From Gigaspora margarita (taxonomy: Eukaryota > Glomeromycota > Glomeromycetes > Diversisporales > Gigasporaceae), in contig WTPW01000697.1 of assembly GCA_009809945.1 (NCBI GenBank), positions 106,924-170,923 on the forward strand: a stretch of DNA of 64,000 nt, given 5' to 3'. The notes beneath the pieces were generated by a model that made no database searches, was not told the origin of the DNA, and saw nothing but the letters and a program-made list of their open reading frames with translations. Position 1 is the first letter of the stretch. Each line of letters starts with the position of its first letter. The position numbers and the translations under genes are program-made. Below are positions 9,777 to 20,954 of the stretch, piece by piece.

Positions 9777-12140
9777 CATCAGCAAATTTATAATAGCGTA
9801 ATCTTACGTAAGGTCTTACAAACTGTAATATAAGCAAAATATTACGTAATATATTTCGAAATATTTCGAAATATCAAATTTTCGAAATATTTCGTAATAT
9901 ATTTCAAAATATTTCGAAATATATTACGAAATATTTTGAACCCCTTTCAAAATATTTTAGGACTAGGAAACCAAGCTGGATCAGTAAATCTGTAGTTCGA
10001 AATAGTTCGAAATAGTTCCATCATGTTCAAATTCTGTACTACAAAAAGATCAGATTAGATCTTTTGTTTATAATTAGATTTTCTATTTTTTTATTAAACG
10101 ATATAACAATTAAAAGANNNNNNNNNNNNNNNNNNNNNNNNNNNNNNNNNNNNNNNNNNNNNNNNNNNNNNNNNNNNNNNNNNNNNNNNNNNNNNNNNNN
10201 NNNNNNNNNNNNNNNNNNNNNNNNNNNNNNNNNNNNNNNNNNNNNNNNNNNNNNNNNNNNNNNNNNNNNNNNNNNNNNNNNNNNNNNNNNNNNNNNNNNN
10301 NNNNNNNNNNNNNNNNNNNNNNNNNNNNNNNNNNNNNNNNNNNNNNNNNNNNNNNNNNNNNNNNNNNNNNNNNNNNNNNNNNNNNNNNNNNNNNNNNNNN
10401 NNNNNNNNNNNNNNNNNNNNNNNNNNNNNNNNNNNNNNNNNNNNNNNNNNNNNNNNNNNNNNNNNNNNNNNNNNNNNNNNNNNNNNNNNNNNNNNNNNNN
10501 NNNNNNNNNNNNNNNNNNNNNNNNNNNNNNNNNNNNNNNNNNNNNNNNNNNNNNNNNNNNNNNNNNNNNNNNNNNNNNNNNNNNNNNNNNNNNNNNNNNN
10601 NNNNNNNNNNNNNNNNNNNNNNNNNNNNNNNNNNNNNNNNNNNNNNNNNNNNNNNNNNNNNNNNNNNNNNNNNNNNNNNNNNNNNNNNNNNNNNNNNNNN
10701 NNNNNNNNNNNNNNNNNNNNNNNNNNNNNNNNNNNNNNNNNNNNNNNNNNNNNNNNNNNNNNNNNNNNNNNNNNNNNNNNNNNNNNNNNNNNNNNNNNNN
10801 NNNNNNNNNNNNNNNNNNNNNNNNNNNNNNNNNNNNNNNNNNNNNNNNNNNNNNNNNNNNNNNNNNNNNNNNNNNNNNNNNNNNNNNNNNNNNNNNNNNN
10901 NNNNNNNNNNNNNNNNNNNNNNNNNNNNNNNNNNNNNNNNNNNNNNNNNNNNNNNNNNNNNNNNNNNNNNNNNNNNNNNNNNNNNNNNNNNATTTTTTTT
11001 ATTAATTTATTTTATTCTGGCACTTTGTGAGAAAAATAACCTAGGCTTTTTCGACACTTTGCAAGCAAACCCAAACTTTTCTGGCACTTTGCAAGAATAC
11101 ATACAACTTGAATTCGGCAATGTTGTCACAAACTCTACTTTAGAAAAATAGAGATTTGGGGTTTTATTTTTTTTATTCAGTTTGCTTATATTTCATTTTT
11201 TTTGTTTATTTTCTTTTACTTATTTCTTTAATTTTTATTTTTTTTTTATTTATTTCGGCACTTTGAGAAAACCTTCGACGATTTCAAAATTGCAAGAATA
11301 TAAACTTAAAAAAATAGAAAATTTGGGGGCTTTGTTTATTTTTTTTTATTTAGTTTGCCTATATTTTTGTTTTTTGTTTGTTTTATCCTTCTGAGAAATA
11401 TTTTTTTATTTTTTCACTTCTTTGAAGTATTTAGAAAAAGAAAGCAAAACGTCGTTATAGCCAAAACAAAAGAAGTAGTCAAAAGCGAAGACGATAGAAA
11501 ACAAAGAAGCGAAGATAATAGCTAACTATGGGGTGAGCGAAAATAAGTGTATAGGGCTAGTTTTTTGTATATAGTAATAGAATTAGATGCGATGAAGTGT
11601 GAAAGTATTTAAAATAATATGTATAATGTAAAAATAATACTGTAAAGAATGTATAATATTTAAAATATAATATATAATAAAATATGTAATATTGTTTAAA
11701 AATTTTTAAATATAATTAAAATATAATAATAAATAAAAAAATATAAAATTTTATATTAAATTGCGAAACCGTGCGAAATATTGTGAAAACCTGTAAAAAA
11801 GCGTGATTATGTGAATATGTATATCGTTTAATTATTTTTAAAAAATTTTGAAAATTTGTGAAAATTTGCAAAATATTGCGAAACAATGCGAAAATATCAA
11901 AATATTACCTCCTGTGCGCATTAGTTTATTGATCTGCATAAGTACGCGACCCCTGTAGTGGAGGTAATTTTGCATTTTTTTTATTTGCAATATATTTCAA
12001 AATATTTCGAAATAATAACCGTAATATTACCGTAATATGACGTAATATATTACGTAATAAATCGTATCAAACATAAGATTTTCGTCATATTACGGGCATT
12101 AATATCTTACGTAAGATTACGTATATATAATTCGCTGATG
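9777..12140. mobile_element. CATCAG-ended DNA transposon, copy with gap
   Basis: Begins CATCAGCAAATTTATA and ends with the complement TATATAATTCGCTGATG. The terminal repeats run about 40 bp and include a TTACGTAA palindrome. TT lies on both sides (target TT or TW). The subterminal regions are dense in TTACGTAA and TTTCGAAA palindromes, followed by a T-rich interior with repeated GGCACTTTGCAAGAA phrases. The 874-bp N run hides the centre, so a transposase cannot be excluded. The paralogous segment at 19440 is an empty site. Confidence 0.8.
10118..10991. other. Assembly gap
   Basis: Run of N inside the CATCAG-ended element; the corresponding region of the second copy is also a gap (25647-26327), consistent with a repeat that did not assemble. 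Confidence 0.95.
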
Positions 12141-13219
12141 TTAGAATCAAAATTGAATAGCATTCCCCATATAGCAATGAAATAAACGCGAACATTTGGA
12201 CATGCCTAACTATTAAGTACAATTTTATAGCTTATATAAAATTAATAATTTTATCGTTGCAATCTTATATTAATACAGTAGTAAAGAATTTTTTATTTAA
12301 GAAATTTGTATCTATACCATTTTACTTTGTATATAGGCATTTATTTCACTGACAATGTATTTTACCTAGTTCTAAACTAATCCTAATAACAGTGACTAAA
12401 ATTACATTGTGGGATGAGTTGTCAGTGAAACAAATTGATATGAATGAACTATCAGTGAAATAAGCTGCTTATTAAATGAACTTTGGTTTTTCTGTAAACT
12501 AATGAAGTAACAGCGAATTTTTAAAGCATATGTTAAGGTTATAAAGTTAGTGCAATCAATTTTTATCAATAATTAATAACGGTAATGATTCAAAGTTTAT
12601 ATTAACTCAGTGTACTGCAAGAATCAGAAAAATATATGCTAACATTCTTAATTATGAACTCAGGACATAACGATAATGTTTATGTAAAGCGTGGCATCAT
12701 ATAAGTGGATAAGTGCTGCCAAGGGGTTTTATGAAAATCTGATTGGTTGATATGTAATTACAAAAAAATTTGCTAAAAAAATTTGCGCTATTTAAGTTAG
12801 TAAATGTCATGAACGATCTTTATTTTTTTTGCATTTATTTCTACGTTACTGATCTTGAAATTTAAAAGGCAATTTCACATTTTTCCTTTGGCATTACCGC
12901 ATTTAACCATCGAATCTGATTATGCATGTTTTAAAAACGTACGTGCTAGATGGATCTACGTGTATAGCAAATGATTAAAATTTTTTTACGAAATCTTCAG
13001 TTCAAAACTGCAATTCCTTAAAAATACAAAGCAGTTACTATATTGTAATTACTATATTTAATTGCTCTATTTTGTTATTCATATTATACTTCAATTTCAA
13101 AATCTGTTAATTTATTAATTGATATATATATGCCATTAAAGAAGTTTTTTTATCATTACTACTACCACTGAAATTAAAGTAGATTTGTGATACTGTAATA
13201 CATATTATATAATTAGTAA
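12141..13219. other. Duplicated non-coding flank of copy B
   Basis: Matches 19450-20500 upstream of copy C with scattered substitutions and indels. No reading frame is conserved between the two. Confidence 0.6.
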
Positions 13220-14734
13220 CAGGGGTGGCAATTAATTGCGCCGCAGTTTGTAAATGTGATAACTTACTGATCTTGACGTCAGAATTATCAGCAAAAAAAA
13301 AGGTTATTATATGATTTAATAAAGAAAAACTAGCCAGTTTTTTAACCGATTTTTACATGGAGTGCGTGGTAATGTGGTACAGCGTGTTATTTGACGAATT
13401 GATACGGGATTAGTGCATTCGTTAGTTGTATTTTATTTTGTCTTTATGAAGATAATTTGAAGATCTTATAAGTTATGTAGTTATTTCGAGTGTATTAATT
13501 TTATTTTTTGTTCTGTAGTCTTACAATACCCGCTCTTTTATAAGAAATTCTTGAGTAATTCGTTCCGTGCAGGAATGAACATAGCAGACAGTAGGCATTT
13601 TTTTTATGAATTTTTTTTTTTTTATAATTCGTTATAACAGAAATTAGAAAAAAAATACAATTTATTTTAGCCCCGTTCTTACGTATAAATTAGTCGTAAT
13701 CAGTTTTTTTTTCTTTCACGATTATAAAGGAGCTAACGAAAAAGGCTTTTTATGAAATCATTATGATTCAATTTAGTAAAAATTGTTTAAAAACACGTAT
13801 ACTGAAATAGTCTATTTTTTAATTGATGATCCGGATAAGATCGGCAGAATTACTATATTGGGACAATAGTAAATTTTGGGGATAAGTACAATATAAATTT
13901 TTATTATATGCTTCAATCTGAGCGGAGTCAAATGAAAAGTAATTTTTTATTAAGTTAACGATACATGTCGATTAATTGAAAGTTGTAGAGCTCGTCGAGA
14001 CGCATCTAACGGTGGTTAGATCATCAAAATCGGCCCAGTGGATGGCGAGATATTATTAAAAAACGATTGACCGACTATGTAAAATCTATGTAAACAAATA
14101 TTGTTTACATAGAGATTTTACATAGTCGGCGGCCAATCGTTTTTTAATAATATCTCGCCATCCACTGGGCCGATTTTGATAATCTAACCACCGTTAGATG
14201 CGTCTCGACGAGCTCTACAACTTTAAATTAATCGACATGTATCGTTAACTTAATAAAAAAATTACTTTTCATTTGACTCCGCTCAGATTGAAGCATATAG
14301 TTAATATCATAGAAATTTTGCCCCAATTTCTAATATAGAAATTCTGCCGATCTTATCCGGATCAGCAATTAAATTGATTACAATGAGCGCAAAAGTTTCA
14401 AACAAATGCTACGTAGAGGCCATGTTTGTTTTCACTTGTAAAGTATTATTATACTGACTGGAGAAAGACTCTTGACCCATATACCTTGGAAATCTTTTAT
14501 TGATGATAAAATGTGGTCGATTCAAGACGTTCACCAAATTAAACACAGTTTCTACATGTATATGATTACATTTATTTTAAATGAAATTTTAGTTACTGTA
14601 TTTTTGCAAAACTTTTTCGGTATTTTTATTATAAAAATTGTTATTTCGCAATTAATTGTTTTGCAATTGTTGTTTGTAGCAATTAAATATAATTGTGTAA
14701 TAATTTAATTGCAATTCAATTTTCGGTACCCCAG
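13220..14734. mobile_element. 1.5-kb hAT-like element with 8-bp TSD
   Basis: Starts CAGGGGTGGCAATTAATTGC and ends ATTGCAATTCAA followed by ACCCCAG, imperfect terminal inverted repeats. It is flanked by perfect 8-bp repeats ATTAGTAA (13212-13219, 14735-14742). The paralogous site upstream of copy C (about 20500) lacks it. A palindromic element is nested at 13817-14375. No transposase motif was recognised; the 78-codon ORF at 14472 is not convincing. Confidence 0.85.
13817..14375. repeat. ~560-bp long palindrome nested in hAT-like element
   Basis: The arms begin TTTAATTGATGATCCGG (left) and end with the complement CCGGATCAGCAATTAAA. They are nearly identical for about 270 bp each, meeting near 14104 at an ATTGTTTACATAG turn. 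Relatively GC-rich for the window. Non-coding; a foldback element. Confidence 0.85.
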
Positions 14735-15063
14735 ATTAGTAATTATATATCATAACAAATAAGTACTTGCTATCAAATAATATATATATAATACTAATAA
14801 TAATCCATACACATCAATAGAAAACTCTGCTGATGATAACATTGAAAGTAAAGAATGGTAAAAAAAAAAAAAGGCTAAAGATAATGATTCAAGTAGAATG
14901 CATAACTTTGGGTATTATGTAAGTAGTAATGGCATTTATTAAAGAAATATGCTATCGCATATGCTTTGCGATAAAATCCATGTTTATGCAGATTTTATAC
15001 GTAACATAAAGCGATTTCCGATTACAGTATAACTGGAGAAAATTAAGTAACGCAAAATCAGCT

Positions 15064-15071
15064 TATAAAAG
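15064..15071 (+). promoter_or_regulatory. TATA box, copy B
   Basis: TATAAAAG sits in a block shared with C, D and E (phrases CCATGTTTATG, CCGATTACAG, AGTAACGCAAAATCAG, then TATAAAAG, TTGTAC.ACAC..CAAT). Strong conservation between otherwise drifting flanks suggests a core promoter. Confidence 0.55.
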
Positions 15072-15125
15072 TTGTACTACACGGCAATAAGAGTACAGTT
15101 AATAATTTACTAATTAGATTTTTGA

Positions 15126-15383
15126 ATGGCAATTACTATTTGTACACTAGTGTATAAACACGGGTACATATGATACCTCAAAATTTTACTTATGAAACCA
15201 CCCTTTGGGCTTTAACAAAAAATATTTTTTTCAAAATTTTTAGTATAAACTATAACTCCTTCCAATCCCAAAACTAACCTTAAATCGGGGTTAATTTTGG
15301 TCTATAATTGATATCTTACGCGGATTTGCAAATCAATTAATTAGTACACGTGTACATACACTTAGTGTATAAATAGTTTTTTC
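15126..15383. mobile_element. 258-bp MITE in the 5' leader of copy B
   Basis: Inverted repeats near the ends (ACTATTTGTACACTAGTGTA and a close complement at about 15358-15377). A 7-bp direct repeat TTTTTGA flanks it (15119-15125, 15384-15390). Copy C has the uninterrupted target (ATTTTTGATTTATCTC). A second copy of the element lies at about 61008-61237. Confidence 0.75.
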
Positions 15384-15422
15384 TTTTTGATCTATCTCAT
15401 TTACGTATATCTTGGTTTTAAA

Positions 15423-17400
15423 ATGTCAACCGACAATTTTAATCAATCATATTTAGATGATAATATTTTTAGTGAAATTGTTAAAGAATTATATAATCTT
15501 AATAATAAAGAAAGATCGAAGGGCAAAAATGTAGAACAAAGATTCAACATATGGGATCAATTTTTAGCAAAGAAGAACCAAAATTCAGATAATGTAATAA
15601 AATGGTGCTTAGAAAATCAAATCAATTCTATGGCTCAAATAATTCTTGCTCATTGTTATCGGGGTGGTAAATGGATAGAAAAGGACGAACATAAGGCATT
15701 TACTTATTATCAAAAGTCTGCTGATATGGAACTTGATGAAGGAATATTTAATGTTGGATATTGCTATGATGAAGGAATTGGAGTTGAAAAGGATGAACAT
15801 AAGGCATTCATTTATTATCAAAAAGCTGCAGAGATGGGACACACCAGCGGAACATATAATGTTGGATATTGCTATCGGCATGGAATTGGAGTTGAAAAAA
15901 ATGAACATAAGGCATTCATTTATTTTCAAAAAGCTGCAGAGATGGGGAACGCCGGCGGAACATATAATGTTGGATATTTCTATAATGAAGGAATTGGAAT
16001 TGAAAAGGATGAACATAAGGGATTCATTTATTATCAAAAAGCTGCAGAGATGGGGCATGTCGACGGAACAGTAAGTGTTGGATATCGTTATTTGTATGGA
16101 AGCGGAGTTGAAAAGGATGAAAAAAAAGCATTTGAATATTTTAAAAAAGCTGCGGATATGGGCCATGTTACAGGGATTTTAGAAGTTGGTAATTGTTATC
16201 GAAATGGAATTGGTGTACCGAGAGATGTACAACGAGCTAATCATTGGTATCGAAAGGAAAGAGCTGCAAAAAGGATAAACAAGTCATCATATGATGATAT
16301 TGATGATAATTTGAAAAAAATATTAGAGGAGGAAAAGTATCAACTATCGTGGATTCCTTATAACGAATTCGGATATATACGAGAGATAGGAAGAGGTGGA
16401 TTCGCAACTGTGTATTACGCGTATTGGCTCAATAAAAATACAAGTACTTGGATAAATATTGCACTAAAATTGATTCATGGTTCAAATAAATGTAATCAAG
16501 AATTTATCAGTGAGGTAATATTAATGTAATTAAAAATTTGTCAATTTGCTAATCATGCTATATTTTTTTATTTTTAAAATTTATAATTTAATAATGGTAG
16601 TTGAAACAATATTGCGAGATCGGATACGACAATCCATCATTCTTAAAATGTCACGGAGTATCAAGAGATGATAAATCTAAAGATTACATTATCGTTTTAG
16701 ATTACGCGAGGAAAGGTTCATTACGTCAAAATCTTCCTGATGTAGCACAAATGGCATGGAAAGATAAGTTGAATGTGTTGTATTCCATCGTTTCAGACCT
16801 TGAATCAATCCATTCACAAGAATTGGTTCATCGAGATTTACATTCTGGAAATATCTTGCAANNNATCATTTACACAGTGCATATATTACTGATTTGGGAC
16901 TTTCGGTATCATCTGATATCAAACCAAAAGAAGAAATTAATGGTGTTGTGCCATATGTAGCACCCGAAGTTCTAATGGGTAAAGAGTGCACGCAAGCAGC
17001 TGATATCTACAGCTTTGGGATTATCATGTCCGAAATATCAACGGGAAGAAGAGCATTTGATGGTGAGTCTTTTAACGATACTAAGTTTGCGGTAAGAATT
17101 TGTCAAGGAAAAAGACCAGAATTTGATAAGAAAACACCAGATTGTTACGTTCAATTGGCCGAAAGTTGCATGGACCGGGATCAGAATAAACGACCCACGG
17201 CAACTGATATTGCACACATGATTGGTTGTTGGCTTTACGAGATGAAACAGGATAATAATGAAAACAAGAAACAATTTTTAGAAGCCGATAAATTTAAACC
17301 TAACATTGAATTACCAAAACATTCGAATCATATGTATACCAGCAAACTCATTAAAACAGGAGAAATAAGCAGATTATTAGAAATTCCTGACGACCAATAA
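15423..17400 (+). CDS. Sel1-repeat/TKL protein kinase, copy B
   Basis: Predicted Ser/Thr (TKL-type) protein kinase of about 629 residues in two exons, 15423-16514 and 16601-17400, with an 86-bp phase-0 intron (GTAATA..GGTAG). The ATG at 15423 is chosen because all paralogs start MS(T/N)D there. Leader residues 1-69 are followed by six Sel1-like repeats of 36 residues (about 70-285, pattern GTYNVGYCYRNGIGVEKDEH), then a linker and the kinase domain. The glycine loop is GRGGFAT (323-329), the ATP lysine is K349 (IALKLI), the catalytic HRD has D443 and N448, the metal motif is DLG instead of DFG (D461), and the APE glutamate is E486. An NNN placeholder at 16862-16864 adds two apparent bases and breaks the frame only on paper. 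Sel1 repeats normally scaffold protein complexes; substrates are unknown. It is the only copy without a real frameshift besides E. Confidence 0.85.
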
Positions 17401-18015
17401 TTAAAAGTTTAATTAACCATATTTCTTACTAAAAAAATTAAAGAACAATAGAATATAATTTATTTAAAGACAAACTTTATTTTGCTGTATATAAATTATT
17501 ATATGAAACGTGGGTATAAATTGTAACACAAAATCAAAAGCAAAAAAATTTTATTAAGTATATGCAGATAACAGATATGATATGTTAAATCGACGTGTTA
17601 TTGTATTATTATTAGTTGCATTAGGTATTTAATAAAAATATATAATTATTACGTAACTGCTAAGGTATATGTGTGTGATCAAAGGGAATCATCTCACCAG
17701 ACTTAGCAATATATCGTAATTTATTGACATGAAAAGACTTCAACATTAAGGAACTTAATACTTGTAAGAGCTGGCACGTACAGTACAGTAGTACATTAGC
17801 CTCATCCTAATTACGGATTTTCTATGGGTACATATCAAAACAAAAGTTACATTTTCAATAATGACAGTTGTTATCCGTATTGACAATAATGGTGATTTCC
17901 GATTACCATTTGGGTAAGCCGTCGAACATTATTTATATTCCCTTCCATATAATAAAATGTCCGTTATAAGGTTCAAAATCGAAAAATGAGTTAGTGATGA
18001 TAAAACAAGGGGCTT
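17401..18015. other. 3' flank of copy B, duplicated
   Basis: Matches the flank of C (22824-23916) and in part that of E (47751-48240). No gene is seen before the pseudogene at 18016. Confidence 0.6.
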
Positions 18016-18845
18016 ATGGTAGCTGAACGTGCAGAAGGTTCTGTTGATTATCTGGTTGAAAAACTAAAAAAGGCCATGAATTTTACGACTTATTGAAAGT
18101 AGAAAGCATCGCGTTCAACAAATATATTCTGGAAATGAAGATGATATCCATTTCGGCCTGCTGAAATGTTTACACGAAATTTTCAAATGTTGGAACTCCT
18201 AACATTCATAATGCTAAGTCACGAAAGTAACCGGTTTTACAATGCAGTGGATTATGATAAAGAGGTACAAAAATTAACGTCGTTAATTTTCTGTATTGAT
18301 ATTTTCTGATTAATTTATAAATATACATATTATATTATTTATTAAAATTATTTGAACGATGGAAATAATGATACAATGCCACTCGAAGATGAATTAAAAT
18401 TATCCGTAGCATTTGAATCAAATGAAGTTTTAACAGATAGTCCGGGGAACCATCAAGCATATTAGCACCATCAATTCAAAAACGAAGGGCATTCGCGATT
18501 CGTAATCACAAGCATAATATTTCAAGAAAGGTAAGCTTAAAAATCATCATAATAATAAATCTTATGTTTATGGTATATTAATTATAAACCTCTAAATAGC
18601 CGGTTCAACATGAAGGTAGCATTAGTGCGGCGCCTTCGAGCAAAGCAGTCATATGATCTGAACTTGAGGAACTCATCGAAGAACAGCGAACTGATTGGAA
18701 ACGATGTGAATTTGTGAAATCATGCATTAAACTAAATATTAGTTTGAATGATAATGCTGAGCAAAATAAGAAAAAATTATTTATATGATTTGACGGGAAA
18801 AAGAATAAGAGAAAGCAAATGGCCAATTGGATTCACCAATGCTGA
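18016..18845 (+). pseudogene. Unrecognised spliced gene relic downstream of copy B
   Basis: Discontinuous but protein-like reading frames that also exist downstream of copy C. It starts MVAERAEGSVDYLVEKLKK, loses frame near 18070, and continues with segments such as LEDELKLSVAFESNEV (about 18377). The exon end IRNHKHNISRK is at the GTAAGC donor at 18531. The intron 18531-18599 has proper GT..AG ends. The last part reads VQHEGSISAAPSSKAVI, then TGA, SELEELIEEQRTDWKRCEF, and later a second in-frame TGA before FDGKKNKRK. The EELIEEQRTDWKR stretch is charged and probably helical. The family is not recognised. Same strand as the kinase, about 600 bp downstream. Confidence 0.6.
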
Positions 18846-18982
18846 ATGAAAATTTGTAAATGATATTAAGATGTGACTGATTAAAATCAAACTAAAATGA
18901 AATATGTATAGTATAAAAAAATTGACAAGCTACCGAAAAAATTTTGGTGGCATATTTTTTAGGGTTCTGTTTATCAGAGTAA

Positions 18983-19157
18983 TGGGAGGTTTCAAAATTA
19001 TTAATAATTTGACATCAGATTTCAGATCATAAAATAAGTAATGAGGGTTTCAAAATTAAAACCAGAGAATCTTATAATTAAACAAGTATAAATGCTATTT
19101 AAAAATCCTACTTATTTTCAAAAACGCCATTTATTTGTTAATTTTGAAACCCCACAA
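18983..19157. mobile_element. Possible small MITE
   Basis: Inverted ends TGGGAGGTTTCAAAATTA and TTAATTTTGAAACCCCA enclose about 175 bp, with further internal copies of the phrase. The target duplication is unclear. It sits at the junction between the two duplicated units. Confidence 0.5.
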
Positions 19158-20839
19158 TGTATAAATTTTATTTTTTTTAAAGTATATTAATAAGTTAGTT
19201 AATAAAGTTTTTTTTTTTAAAATAAAAAATTAAATATACAAGTATATATATTTTTTATTTTTAAAAATCATATACAGAATAGAGGATTTTAGATATTATA
19301 TATTTTTTTGTACAAACAAATAAATCAATTCTCCAAGTTAAACAGACAGTTTTCCAGTTGGTTGTTATTCTATTTTTAGATCATTATATCTTCGAAGAAT
19401 GATTTGTTTAAATTAAAATATCAAATTAATTTATTAACTTGCGTACCATTTTAATTATAATCATAATTGGATAGAAAGTAGTACATTCTTATATAGAAAT
19501 AAAATAAGCGCGAACTAAGTACAATATTATAGCTTATATAAAAATAATATAATTTCACCAACAATTACTTTTAAAAATTTATTTCACAGACAAAATACAC
19601 GTATTTCACAAACAATTTATTTCATAGAAAAAACATTTTCTTTTAAAATGCACAAATTTTAAACCTATTTCTAAACTAAATCTAATAACAATGACTAAAA
19701 TTAATGAATTATCAGTGAAACAAATTGATATGAAATGAACTATCAGTGAAATAAATTGCTTATGAAATGAACTCTGGTTTTTCTGTAAACTAATGAAGTG
19801 AACTGCAAATTTTTAAAGCATATTAAAGATAATAAAGTTAGTACAATCAATTTTATCAATAATAACCTTTTAATACTGTAATAACGGTAATTTGATTAAA
19901 GTTTATATAACTCAGTGTACTCGGTGAACTTCTTAATTATGAACTCAGGACATATCGATAATATTTGATATGTGATTACGTATTATACAATTGTGTATCA
20001 TACATGTTATTAGCATCACTAACTAAAAAAGTTGCTAAAAAAAATTTTGCTAATTAAATTGCTCTATTACGTTAGTAAATGTTGCATTATGAACGATCTA
20101 TTGATTTTAGATCTTAAGATATGATTGACAAGTGAAATCATTTTTAAACGACAAATTCACATTTTTCCCATGGCATTTCTGATTATGCATAATTTAAAAA
20201 CGTACGTGCTAGACGTTATAACAAATAATTATAATAATTATGATCTCCAAAATTTTTTACGAAATCTTCAGTTCAAAGTGCAGTTCCTTAAAAATACTGA
20301 ACAATTACTATATTGTAATTACTATATTGTAATTACTCTATTTTGTTATTCATATTATACATCAATTTCAAAATTTGTTAATTTATTAATTGATGTGTGT
20401 CATTAAGAAGTTTTTTATCATTACATATTTCTTTTTTCTTTCATACTATAAATCAAACCGACATTACTATTGATTTATGATACTGTAATACATTATATAA
20501 TGAGTAATTATATAACTTAAAATAACAAATAACGTATATTATCATATTACTGTATATAATATATTATATATATATATAATATAGTCCATAAACATCAATA
20601 GAAAACTCTGCTGATGATAACATTGAAAGTCAAAGAATGGTTGAAAAAAATAGTTAAAGTGATTCAAGTAGAAAGCATTAATTTGGGTATTACATACGTG
20701 CGTACGTACGTATATGCTATCGCATAAGTTATGCTTGGCGATAAAATCCATGTTTATGCAGATTTTATAACATAATGCAATTCCGATTACAGTTTAAACA
20801 TTCTTGGTCCGGAGAAAATTAAGTAACGCAAAATCAGCC
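19158..20839. other. Duplicated non-coding flank of copy C
   Basis: From 19287 this is unit 2 of the segmental duplication and is colinear with 9605-15060 minus the insertions there. An ACGT simple repeat lies near 20695-20715. No gene is seen. Confidence 0.6.
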
Positions 20840-20847
20840 TATAAAAG
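20840..20847 (+). promoter_or_regulatory. TATA box, copy C
   Basis: TATAAAAG in the shared upstream block, 115 bp before the ATG. This is the shortest spacing of all copies and presumably close to the ancestral arrangement. Confidence 0.55.
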
Positions 20848-20954
20848 TTGTACTACACGGCAATCTTTAAAATAAGAGTACTCTTGCATTTAATAATTTA
20901 AATAGGCTAATTAGATTTTTGATTTATCTCATTTACGTATATCTTGGTTTTAAA

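Larger units (their letters stand above)
9605..18960 (+). repeat. Segmental duplication unit 1 (carries kinase copy B)
   Basis: Colinear with unit 2 (19287-24860) from a start like TTTTTTGTACAAACAAA to an end like ACCGAAAAAATTTT. It carries copy B and a downstream pseudogene. Removing three later insertions (9777-12140, 13220-14734, 15126-15383) leaves about 5.2 kb, the same as unit 2 without its own ~390-bp insert. This indicates one tandem duplication followed by independent transposon insertions. Confidence 0.75.

Noticed and set aside
10064..11005. 313-codon ORF
   Set aside because: Composed almost entirely of N from the assembly gap.
14472..14708. 78-codon ORF inside the hAT-like element as a transposase remnant
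   Set aside because: No hAT dimerisation or DDE-like motif; hydrophobic low-complexity composition.
15609..16166. 185-codon minus-strand ORF, and similar antisense ORFs over A, C, D and E
   Set aside because: Antisense shadows of the Sel1 repeats (repeated FLIINECLMFILFNSNS phrases); the sense strand has start, splice sites and domains.
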